Notes: generated by a model from the letters alone, not told the origin. DNA of 5,220 bases from Bacteroidia bacterium (GCA_014379485.1 JACMLS010000974.1:1-5220); one strand, 5' to 3'; counted from the stretch's first letter, positions 1 through 4,744 are shown. Program-made: numbers and translations.

Positions 1-117
1 ATGATCGTACTCTATCTGGCTGTAATATTTTGAAAGGGGTTTTGGAATTTCAACGACTACCGGAGGCGTTTTCTTTTTGGCGGCGTGAAGCGAAGGACGT
101 GTAAATTCAGAATAACT
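1..117 (-). pseudogene. C-terminal part of the SIMPL protein, beyond an in-frame stop
   Basis: Directly after the TAA at 118-120, the same minus-strand frame stays open for 39 codons to the window edge. It begins SYSEFTRPSLHAAKKKTPP and continues VVVEIPKPLSKYYSQIEYDH. There is no Met in this stretch and no sign of a separate start, so it is not an independent gene. The Lys/Pro-rich linker followed by a KYYSQIEYD-like strand resembles what I recall of the C-terminal part of Bacteroidetes SIMPL (DUF541) proteins. I read it as the rest of the gene at 118-828, cut off by a nonsense codon. A sequencing error or translational readthrough would look the same. The true end of the gene lies outside the window. 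Confidence 0.7.
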
Positions 118-828
118 TTAGTAACGATTGGGCGGATAGGTTGTGGCAAAATTATCTGCAAATGTTTTTTTCAATGTATCAAGTTTAAACCCTATCATCT
201 CATAATCTTTCAGCTTGGTTTTGTATTCCATTAAGCACCTTTTTCTTAAACTATCTAAAGAGCGCTGAATGTTCGGAATAAAATAATCAACCTTTACAAG
301 ATCAAAAATTTCTGATCCGGCTGCGGCAGACATAATGTCGTCCAGCTTATCAGAATTTTTAAATCTTACCGAGACGTTTTTCTGCAATTCAAAACCAGCG
401 GGAATTTCATTGTAAACTTTCGAGAATAATTTTTGTTCTGTTTCAATATCGTACTTCGGAACAAATGAGATCATATCTGTTTTTATTTCAGAAACATCTA
501 TGCCCGCTTTTCTCAATTTCTGTTTGAATGTGCCAATACGGTTATTCATAAGCGTGTCTGCTTTTTCAATGGTTTCTGCCACCTGCACAATACTGAAAAT
601 GGCCACGTAGTTATCTGCAACAAGATTCATTAATCCGTTTACAGTAATACTTATCTCTTCGTTATTGGTAACAACTGCATTGCCCGGCGAGTTAAGCCGT
701 CCGTAAGAGTAATTGTGGTTGTTGTTTTTATTGGTTTCTCCGTATTTTGAATTTCCCATTGATTGAGAGAAAATTTTAAAAGAGCCCGCACTTAATGCAA
801 GGCCCAGTACAAGAATTGATTTTTTCAT
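118..828 (-). CDS. Secreted SIMPL/DUF541 domain protein, truncated by an in-frame TAA
   Basis: The 236-residue product starts with a 22-residue Sec signal peptide (MKKSILVLGL...FSQ; probable cleavage before Gln22). A low-complexity Asn/Gly/Tyr stretch follows to about residue 55. From residue 58 it matches the SIMPL (DUF541, YggE/BP26-like) pattern: a first strand EISITVNG, the helix around AETIEKADTLMNNRIGTFKQ, the linker KAGIDVSEIKTDMISFVPKYD, then FELQKNVSVRF and the helix DKLDDIMSAAA. SIMPL proteins are envelope proteins, mostly of poorly defined function; YggE has been linked to oxidative-stress protection. The domain is incomplete at Tyr236: the family normally continues, and the frame does continue past the TAA to the window edge. 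The gene is last in a probable four-gene operon, 40 bases after the preceding stop. The SIMPL call is firm; whether a functional protein is made is open. Confidence 0.8.
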   Translation of the reverse strand: MKKSILVLGLALSAGSFKIFSQSMGNSKYGETNKNNNHNYSYGRLNSPGNAVVTNNEEISITVNGLMNLVADNYVAIFSIVQVAETIEKADTLMNNRIGTFKQKLRKAGIDVSEIKTDMISFVPKYDIETEQKLFSKVYNEIPAGFELQKNVSVRFKNSDKLDDIMSAAAGSEIFDLVKVDYFIPNIQRSLDSLRKRCLMEYKTKLKDYEMIGFKLDTLKKTFADNFATTYPPNRY

Positions 829-868
829 AATAGATTTTTAAAATTTGTTTTTCTAAACACAACAACAA

Positions 869-1219
869 TTAACCAACAACAGATAAGCGATAACTATTCA
901 TCAAAGCAACTGGTAACGAATTTTTATTTTTTTTCTTTCTGTTGTTTTTTTTGACCTTATTCAACTCAGCTGTTTCCAAACGCGTTCCCTGTTCCGTACT
1001 TTCTTTTTTTGTTTCCTTTATCTTATCTGCATTCAGCTCTAAAACCGGCGCATTCTTAATTTCAGGAAGAATTAAATTTTGCGGGTTCAACGAAACCTGA
1101 CTAATCTGTAGTGAAGGAAACTGGCTGCGCATTAAACTCTGGTCCATTCCCATTTGCGCGTTTACTGATGCGCTTATTGCCAGTCCTGACAACAGAGCGA
1201 GAAAGATGTTTTTTTTCAT
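869..1219 (-). CDS. Small secreted QFPSL-family protein, paralog 1
   Basis: This 116-residue protein belongs to no family I recognise. It has a 22-residue signal peptide ending SVNAQ, with probable cleavage before Gln22, so the product should be exported. QFPSL lies at residues 33-37, the same position as in the two genes upstream. After that it diverges: a Leu/Pro-rich part (residues 44-60), a charged stretch with KESTEQGT at 72-79 that loosely matches the KQDSTNQNT segment of paralog 2, a basic run at 88-100 (KVKKNNRKKKNKN) and a short hydrophobic tail. It has no cysteine. The start codon is 19 bases after the stop of paralog 2, so co-transcription is likely. A run of eight A residues follows immediately after the ATG. 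It is the most diverged of the three copies. Confidence 0.72.
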   Translation of the reverse strand: MKKNIFLALLSGLAISASVNAQMGMDQSLMRSQFPSLQISQVSLNPQNLILPEIKNAPVLELNADKIKETKKESTEQGTRLETAELNKVKKNNRKKKNKNSLPVALMNSYRLSVVG

Positions 1220-1238
1220 AGTTTATTTTTTTTTGATT

Positions 1239-1535
1239 TTATTTTTGGTCAATGCCTGCATTTGTGGTTGCGTTTTTATTTCTTTTGGTTGTGTCTGCAT
1301 CCGGAATAATAAAAAGAGTTCCCTTGGCCGTATTTTGGTTTGTAGAATCTTGTTTAGAAAGCGAAACCCGTTTGCTTTGCTTATTGATTGGTTTTTTTGA
1401 ATTGCAAGTGTCAATGACGTTTTCTAAAGAAGGAAATTGGCTGGCGATTTGATTTTGGTGAGGAATATATTGAGCGTTTAAAGCGCCGCAGAATGTTAGT
1501 GCTGGCAACAATGTTTTAAAAATGTTCTTTTTCAT
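1239..1535 (-). CDS. Small secreted QFPSL-family protein, paralog 2
   Basis: This 98-residue protein has no recognised function. Its leader (MKKNIFKTLL...LNAQ, 22 residues) begins like that of paralog 1 and should be cleaved before Gln22. QFPSL sits at 33-37. It is closest to paralog 3: both have one Cys in the mature part (Cys44 here), a Lys-Arg pair followed by a Ser-Lys-Gln segment (KRVSLSKQDSTNQN, 55-68), a short hydrophobic patch before PDADTTK (79-85), and a DQK near the C-terminus. The mature part is polar, without predicted membrane segments or enzyme motifs. A structural or surface-associated role is possible but unproven. An 80-base gap to paralog 3 shows no good promoter on this strand, so I place it in the same operon. 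Confidence 0.72.
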   Translation of the reverse strand: MKKNIFKTLLPALTFCGALNAQYIPHQNQIASQFPSLENVIDTCNSKKPINKQSKRVSLSKQDSTNQNTAKGTLFIIPDADTTKRNKNATTNAGIDQK

Positions 1536-1615
1536 GTAGATTTTTTTTATTTGTTAGTATGAAGTGAAGACGGCTTTCTGGCTTCTGCTGCAGTAAGGGT
1601 TAAACTTTTATTTTT

Positions 1616-1921
1616 TTAATTCTGCTTTTGGTCAGCGATTTCGTTTAGAACCCCGACCGGATCTTTTTTGGTGCTGTCTTTATCAGGTGTTTTCAAAACA
1701 ATTCCCTGTGCCTGATTTTGGTTCTGTGAATTTTGTTTTGAAACCTTGATCCGTTTGACCGGGTAAGTGCCCGGGTTTTTTTGCGGGCAGAATACACCCT
1801 CCGCGTTTTTTAAAGAGGGGAATTGAACCGCCACATATTCCTGCCTCATGATTACCTGGGCCTTAACAGAAGCGCTTACAATAAAGGCCAGTAAGAGCGC
1901 TAAAAAAGAGATTTTCTTCAT
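1616..1921 (-). CDS. Small secreted QFPSL-family protein, paralog 3 (first gene of operon)
   Basis: I start this 101-residue protein at the ATG at 1919-1921. The open frame extends upstream to an ATG at 1973-1975, but the extra 18 residues (MQNSTIRNDLCCTSKTKI) would precede a normal MKK signal peptide, and the probable promoter -7 element lies inside that stretch. From 1921 the leader is 22 residues ending SVKAQ, the same length as in both paralogs. QFPSL is at 33-37 and the only mature-part Cys is Cys45. KRIKVSKQNSQNQNQ (56-70) and PDKDSTKKD (79-87) match paralog 2 well. No enzyme motif or known domain is visible. As the first gene after the promoter it probably leads the operon that ends with the SIMPL gene. 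Confidence 0.7.
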   Translation of the reverse strand: MKKISFLALLLAFIVSASVKAQVIMRQEYVAVQFPSLKNAEGVFCPQKNPGTYPVKRIKVSKQNSQNQNQAQGIVLKTPDKDSTKKDPVGVLNEIADQKQN

Positions 1922-1943
1922 AATTTTTGTTTTTGATGTGCAG

Positions 1944-1976
1944 CAAAGATCGTTTCGTATGGTGCTGTTTTGCAAA
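1944..1976 (-). promoter_or_regulatory. Probable promoter of the secreted-protein/SIMPL operon
   Basis: On the minus strand, TTTG (complement of 1973-1976) is followed after 21 bases by GATCTTTG (complement of 1944-1951). The Bacteroidetes consensus is TTTG, about 17-23 bases, then TAnnTTTG; the downstream box differs from it only in its first base. Transcription would begin near 1937, leaving a leader of roughly 16 bases before the ATG at 1921. This supports the shorter start of paralog 3. Confidence 0.42.
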
Positions 1977-1984
1977 TAATTACC

Positions 1985-2034
1985 TTGTAAAACAGCTTGT
2001 AAAATGATTTACAATTTGTAAAATCGTTTTACAA
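1985..2034. promoter_or_regulatory. Operator-like cluster of five TTGTAAA half-sites
   Basis: TTGTAAAA occurs forward at 1985-1992, 1997-2004 and 2016-2023. TTTACAA (its complement, seven bases) is at 2008-2014 and TTTTACAA at 2027-2034. They pair into TTGTAAA-ATGA-TTTACAA (1997-2014) and TTGTAAAATCGTTTTACAA (2016-2034), with centres 19.5 bases apart, about two helical turns. TTTACAA-T-TTGTAAA (2008-2022) is a third, overlapping palindrome. The cluster lies between the two divergent promoters. This arrangement is typical of a binding region for a dimeric regulator that could act on both sides. The regulator is not identified. Confidence 0.6.
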
Positions 2035-2057
2035 AACAATTTCAGGCTTTTCTGCCG

Positions 2058-2065
2058 TAACTTTG
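2058..2065 (+). promoter_or_regulatory. Promoter -7 element (TAACTTTG) of the 353-residue gene
   Basis: TAACTTTG is an exact match to the Bacteroidetes -7 consensus TAnnTTTG. It ends four bases before the ATG at 2070, so transcription would start at or next to the start codon, giving a leaderless or nearly leaderless mRNA. No TTTG is present at the expected -33 distance; the palindrome at 2016-2034 ends just upstream of that place instead. A weak -33 plus an adjacent dyad is compatible with activator-dependent transcription. Confidence 0.5.
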
Positions 2066-2069
2066 TGGC

Positions 2070-3131
2070 ATGAGTTTGAGCAATCCTGAAAAAAAATATT
2101 TTAATCTATTAAAGGAAGAGATTGCAGAAACGTTCAGATCTACTTTTCCGGAGGCGCCAGAAAAGATTGAAGAATGGACCGGAAAGTATATTGAAGCATT
2201 CCAGGCAGAATTGCAACGTGCCGTTAAAAGCAGCGTAAGCTCTAAATGGTTTTATACGCATATTAAATCTGACAGCCAGGAAAAACTTCCCCGTCTGGAT
2301 GTGTTGAATTTACTTTCCCAATATGCAGGATATTTAAGCTGGGATGATTTTGTGCTAAAGAAAAAAATAGATGAGCCACCGGTTCAATCTGCTTTGATTG
2401 AATTTGAAGTAAAGGAAAGTAATGCAACAGAGCATGAAAAACATGAGATAGAAGAAAGTCACTTAAGAGAAAAAAGAGAAGTAGTAAAAGTTCCTTACGT
2501 TCCGGTCAGAAAAAAATCTTATGCGCTGCAATTGGCGGCTTGTGGTTTGCTGGTGATCTTTATGATCAGCTGGATAGTGATGCGGAAAGAAGAAAAAGTG
2601 AGGTATAGTTTTTGTTTTACAGATGCAAACTTTGGCGGCCCTTTAAAAACCGGGAAGATTGAAATTTATTTACTGAACGAAATGGAATCTCCGCAGGTTT
2701 TTAAATGTGACAGTAATGCATGCATACGTCTTGAACACAAACCAGGCAAAGTAAAGTTCATTGTAAAAGCAGATTATTGTTTTCCGGATACCATATCAAG
2801 GATCTTTGAAAAAGACCCCGCCAATGGAAATTCTGAAAGTATTGCATTAAGAACAGATGATTATGCTTTAATGATCAGTATTTTTTCCAATTCAAATTTA
2901 GATGATTGGGAAAAAAGAAAGGAACAGCTCAATAAAATGTTTGCGGATGAGGCAGAAATTTTTCAGCTTGATCCTGAAGATCAAAGAGGAATGGAAATTT
3001 ATAATAAAGCAGAATTTATAAATAAAATGACCATGCCTTCTAAAAGTTTAAAAGATATTGTGGTGCTGGAAACTGCATACAGGAATAAAAAAATTATTTC
3101 GCTCAGGTTTACGCAAAAAAATAAACCATAA
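2070..3131 (+). CDS. Single-pass membrane protein with cytoplasmic N-domain and exported C-domain
   Basis: I do not recognise this 353-residue protein by name. Residues 1-97 form a soluble helical domain ending in WFYTHIK...LPRLDVLNLLSQYAGYLSWDDF (60-94). The pattern R.DxLxxLxxYxGYxxWxDF recurs in Bacteroidetes proteins, often in domains that look like helix-turn-helix modules. A charged Glu/Lys-rich linker (98-149) leads to one membrane segment at 151-171, flanked by RKK, so the N-terminus should be cytoplasmic. Outside, residues 179-245 look like a beta-rich domain with four Cys (182, 213, 218, 237). Residues 265-348 (DDWEKRKEQLNKMFADEAEIF, then YNKAEFINKM and ISLRF) have an NTF2/SnoaL-like look. 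There is no in-frame Met early on, so the start at 2070 is well supported. A transmembrane sensor or scaffold is plausible. It probably forms an operon with the next gene. Confidence 0.82.
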   Translation: MSLSNPEKKYFNLLKEEIAETFRSTFPEAPEKIEEWTGKYIEAFQAELQRAVKSSVSSKWFYTHIKSDSQEKLPRLDVLNLLSQYAGYLSWDDFVLKKKIDEPPVQSALIEFEVKESNATEHEKHEIEESHLREKREVVKVPYVPVRKKSYALQLAACGLLVIFMISWIVMRKEEKVRYSFCFTDANFGGPLKTGKIEIYLLNEMESPQVFKCDSNACIRLEHKPGKVKFIVKADYCFPDTISRIFEKDPANGNSESIALRTDDYALMISIFSNSNLDDWEKRKEQLNKMFADEAEIFQLDPEDQRGMEIYNKAEFINKMTMPSKSLKDIVVLETAYRNKKIISLRFTQKNKP

Positions 3132-3178
3132 AGTAGAAATTTCAAAGCAAATTTCACTTCATGATAAAAAAAAGAAAA

Positions 3179-3727
3179 ATGAAAAAAATTACGCACTTCT
3201 TTGCCTTGCTCGTACTCTTGTCTTTTACAAAGATGAATTCGCAAAGCTCTCAGCATGATCCAAATCCGCAATCAAATCTTTTAACCTTTACGGCCAATTC
3301 TCTCTCTGTAAAAGAGGTGAATGCTTTTGAAACAAGGGCTGTACAGAAAGTAGAGGAGTTTTATGATTTTCTTTCTGTTATTACCGATAAAAAAATTGAT
3401 CTGAAAATGAGAGAACAGGCCAAAAAACAAGCCGCTGAACTTTTTTCTGATAAAACATGCACTGTGTATGGAGTTCCGGTAGAAAAATTTCTTGACAGTT
3501 GCCTTTCCGGCAAATTAAATCCTTCAACAGAAATAAAAGAGAAAAAACTAAGTCGCTTTTTTTCTGACAACAACGCAGAAAACGATTCTTACGAAGGTGC
3601 CGTTTCATTTTCTACCGTTGCCGATAAAACAAAAAGAACTTCTGTTATAAACCTGCAACGAAAAGAAAAACAATTTGGTAAAGAAATAAAAGTTATCTGG
3701 TCTGTTTTTATTTGCGAGATAAAATGA
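3179..3727 (+). CDS. Secreted protein of unknown function, possibly NTF2-like
   Basis: From the ATG at 3179 the product is 182 residues with a 22-residue signal peptide (MKKITHFFAL...MNSQ), probably cleaved before Gln22. An in-frame ATG at 3161 would add MIKKRK; I prefer 3179 because the leader then has the same length and MKK start as the other secreted proteins here, but 3161 is possible. The mature part has a helix ending in VEEFYDFLSVITDKK, then REQAKKQAAELFSDKTCTVYG and VEKFLDSCLSGK, and C-terminal strands (YEGAVSF, SVINLQRKE, IKVIWSVFICEI). The order of helices and strands recalls NTF2-like proteins, and LFSDKTCTVYG resembles MFADEAEIFQL in the C-domain of the preceding gene. That gene ends 47 bases upstream with no terminator between, so co-transcription is likely. 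It ends in TGA. Confidence 0.75.
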   Translation: MKKITHFFALLVLLSFTKMNSQSSQHDPNPQSNLLTFTANSLSVKEVNAFETRAVQKVEEFYDFLSVITDKKIDLKMREQAKKQAAELFSDKTCTVYGVPVEKFLDSCLSGKLNPSTEIKEKKLSRFFSDNNAENDSYEGAVSFSTVADKTKRTSVINLQRKEKQFGKEIKVIWSVFICEIK

Positions 3728-3746
3728 CCTGCCGCCTTTTTCAACC

Positions 3747-3773
3747 ACAATAGAAACAATAGAACACAATAGA
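3747..3773 (+). repeat. Three direct copies of ACAATAGA
   Basis: ACAATAGA occurs at 3747-3754, 3756-3763 and 3766-3773, at periods of nine and ten bases, in the 72-base gap between the convergent ends of the upstream gene and hisH. It is a short imperfect tandem repeat with no visible hairpin and no known role. Confidence 0.5.
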
Positions 3774-3799
3774 GAAAAGTAAGGATGTGTTTAGTGTGT

Positions 3800-4402
3800 T
3801 TACATCTTCAAAAAATTCTCCAATAACTTTTGTCCCGCTGTTCCTGATTTTTCGGGGTGAAACTGAGCCGCAAAAAAATTATTTTTTCTGAGGGCGCTGC
3901 TGTATTCCTGTATGTAATTTGTAACGGCAATAGTGTCTTCTCCTTTTTCTACGTAATAGCCGTGTACAAAATACATAAAAGTACTTTCCGGAATATCTTT
4001 AAATAGTTCTGACTTAAGTTCGTACACATTGTTCCAGCCAATTTGCGGAATTTTTTGTTCGGGATTTTCTTTTCCTTCAATCGGATGAAATCTTTTTACC
4101 CTTTTCTTAAAAATGCCAAGACAGGCTGTATTTCCTTCTTCAGAAAAATCGCAGAGCAATTGCATACCCAGGCAAATTCCCAAAACGGGCTGTTTAAGTG
4201 AAACGATCAGCTCATCCAGTTTGTGTTGCCGCAAATATGCCATGGCAGAAGAAGCCTCTCCTACACCGGGAAAAATTACTTTATCTGCAGCCAGCAGTTC
4301 TTCCTTATTATCGGTAACCGTTGCCTGAACACCCAATCGTTCAAGCGCAAAAATTACTGAGCGAATGTTGCCCGCACTGTATTTGATAATGACCGTTTTC
4401 AT
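3800..4402 (-). CDS. hisH: Imidazole glycerol phosphate synthase, glutamine amidotransferase subunit HisH
   Basis: The 200-residue length is normal for HisH. HisH hydrolyses glutamine and passes ammonia to HisF, which forms imidazole glycerol phosphate and AICAR, linking histidine and purine synthesis in the cytoplasm. The class I amidotransferase signatures are complete: the oxyanion-region PGVG at 45-48, the nucleophile Cys77 in GICLGMQLL, and His182 and Glu184 in QFHPEKSG. IPQIGWNNV (118-126) and YFVHGYYV (144-151) are typical of HisH rather than of other class I amidotransferases. The N-terminus reads IIKYSAGNIRSV where enteric HisH has a DYGxGN-type start; a Lys-Tyr variant is what I recall from Bacteroidetes. 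No hisF, hisA or other his gene is adjacent: it faces a convergent gene downstream and a divergent one upstream, so it seems to be transcribed alone. Confidence 0.95.
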   Translation of the reverse strand: MKTVIIKYSAGNIRSVIFALERLGVQATVTDNKEELLAADKVIFPGVGEASSAMAYLRQHKLDELIVSLKQPVLGICLGMQLLCDFSEEGNTACLGIFKKRVKRFHPIEGKENPEQKIPQIGWNNVYELKSELFKDIPESTFMYFVHGYYVEKGEDTIAVTNYIQEYSSALRKNNFFAAQFHPEKSGTAGQKLLENFLKM

Positions 4403-4418
4403 ACTATAATTATGCCCA

Positions 4419-4451
4419 CTAAGTTAGGACAGGATTTTGGAAATCCGGCAA
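4419..4451 (-). promoter_or_regulatory. Possible hisH promoter
   Basis: On the minus strand, TAACTTAG (complement of 4419-4426) differs from TAnnTTTG at one position, and TTG (complement of 4449-4451) lies 22 bases upstream. The -7 box ends about 16 bases before the hisH ATG. The match is imperfect and the region is AT-rich, so this is a weak call. It would overlap the divergent promoter of the 76-residue gene. Confidence 0.25.
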
Positions 4452-4456
4452 TTTCC
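4432..4456. promoter_or_regulatory. Interleaved dyads in the hisH/small-protein divergent region
   Basis: GGATTT-TGG-AAATCC (4432-4446) is a perfect 6-3-6 inverted repeat. It covers the TTTG -33 box of the rightward promoter. A second inverted repeat, GGAAAT-CCGGCA-ATTTCC (4439-4456), overlaps it and fills much of the promoter spacer. A regulator bound here could block the rightward promoter and perhaps affect hisH too. The arms are short, so chance is not excluded. Confidence 0.35.
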
Positions 4457-4466
4457 GTTATTTTTG
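4436..4466 (+). promoter_or_regulatory. Bacteroidetes-type promoter of the 76-residue gene
   Basis: TTTG at 4436-4439, a 19-base spacer, and TATTTTTG at 4459-4466 match the TTTG/TAnnTTTG consensus exactly. Transcription would start near 4472, giving a leader of about 17 bases before the ATG at 4489. The leader is A/T-rich and lacks a Shine-Dalgarno sequence, as is usual in this phylum. Confidence 0.6.
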
Positions 4467-4488
4467 ATAAAATTTAAAATCATACCCT

Positions 4489-4719
4489 ATGTCAGATCAT
4501 TCTACACACAACGAAGGCCACGGTCACCACGATGATCATGGAAGCGATAACGCAACCGTTAACCCAACACAGTTTGAAATTCCGATAGTGCTTGGAGGTT
4601 TGATCTGGGTACTTGTATTTATGTTTTTAAATATTTGCTCCTGTAACAAAGAATGCTGCGAAGACGGAAAAGGGACTTGTGAAAAAACAGAAATGCCCGC
4701 GGGTGGCGAACACCATTAA
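4489..4719 (+). CDS. Small membrane protein, His-rich N-terminus and Cys-rich C-terminus
   Basis: The 76-residue product is not a family I can name. Residues 1-20 carry six His (4, 7, 11, 13, 14, 17) mixed with Asp/Glu. One membrane segment spans about 31-49. Five Cys follow (50, 52, 56, 57, 64, as CSCNKECC...C), and the protein ends in His-His. There is no cleavable signal peptide and no proper lipobox. The N-side has no Lys or Arg while the C-side has Lys54, 61 and 66, so the positive-inside rule suggests the His-rich end outside and the Cys-rich end in the cytoplasm. Metal binding on both faces is a reasonable inference, not shown. It is monocistronic by its own promoter and terminator. 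Overlap of its frame with real coding structure is convincing because composition is strongly organised despite short length. Confidence 0.8.
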   Translation: MSDHSTHNEGHGHHDDHGSDNATVNPTQFEIPIVLGGLIWVLVFMFLNICSCNKECCEDGKGTCEKTEMPAGGEHH

Positions 4720-4744
4720 TAATTTTACAGAATATTTTTTTAAG

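Larger units (their letters stand above)
869..1921 (-). repeat. Tandem array of three paralogous small-protein genes
   Basis: Three adjacent genes encode proteins with the same plan: a 22-residue signal peptide ending in AQ, ten variable residues, QFPSL at residues 33-37, then a polar variable tail. Copies 2 and 3 also share the KR...SKQ(D/N)S.NQN segment and a PD.D(T/S)TK segment. The exact positional match with weak overall identity indicates old tandem duplication followed by divergence. This is inferred from the protein alignment; I did not find long DNA-level repeats. Confidence 0.7.

Noticed and set aside
118..120. Stop-codon reassignment (TAA as sense) to explain the split SIMPL gene
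   Set aside because: At least six other genes in the window end naturally at TAA, and no other gene needs TAA as sense.
1206..1452. Open plus-strand frames (1206-1400 and 1252-1452) and a minus-strand frame (1223-1414) opposite or inside paralogs 1 and 2
   Set aside because: They overlap two genes with clear signal peptides and shared motifs. Their Phe/Leu/Val-rich or Lys-rich composition is what antisense or frame-shifted reading of AT-rich DNA gives.
1536..1615. Separate promoter between paralogs 3 and 2
   Set aside because: No TAnnTTTG-like box with an upstream TTTG is present on the minus strand in these 80 bases.
1922..1975. Longer start for paralog 3 at 1975
   Set aside because: It would place 18 polar residues before a standard signal peptide, and the likely promoter -7 box lies inside this extension.
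1985..2034. CRISPR-like or satellite repeat interpretation of the TTGTAAA cluster
   Set aside because: The units are eight bases long, in both orientations and unevenly spaced, which fits protein-binding half-sites and not a CRISPR array.
2999..3271. Minus-strand open frame (2999-3271) and plus-strand frame (3058-3258) across the junction of the two middle genes
   Set aside because: Both lie over coding sequence in other frames and show no domain, signal peptide or promoter; the two genes in the chosen frame are much better supported.
3361..3608. Two minus-strand open frames (3361-3573, 3381-3608) inside the secreted-protein gene
   Set aside because: Antisense shadows with no recognisable features, no promoter and mutual overlap.
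3784..3806. GATGT...ACATC inverted repeat as a hisH terminator
   Set aside because: The five-base AT-rich stem with a 13-base loop overlaps the stop codon and is not followed by a T-run on either strand.
4113..4328. Plus-strand open frame opposite hisH, Ser-rich
   Set aside because: It lies entirely within hisH, whose catalytic motifs are complete.
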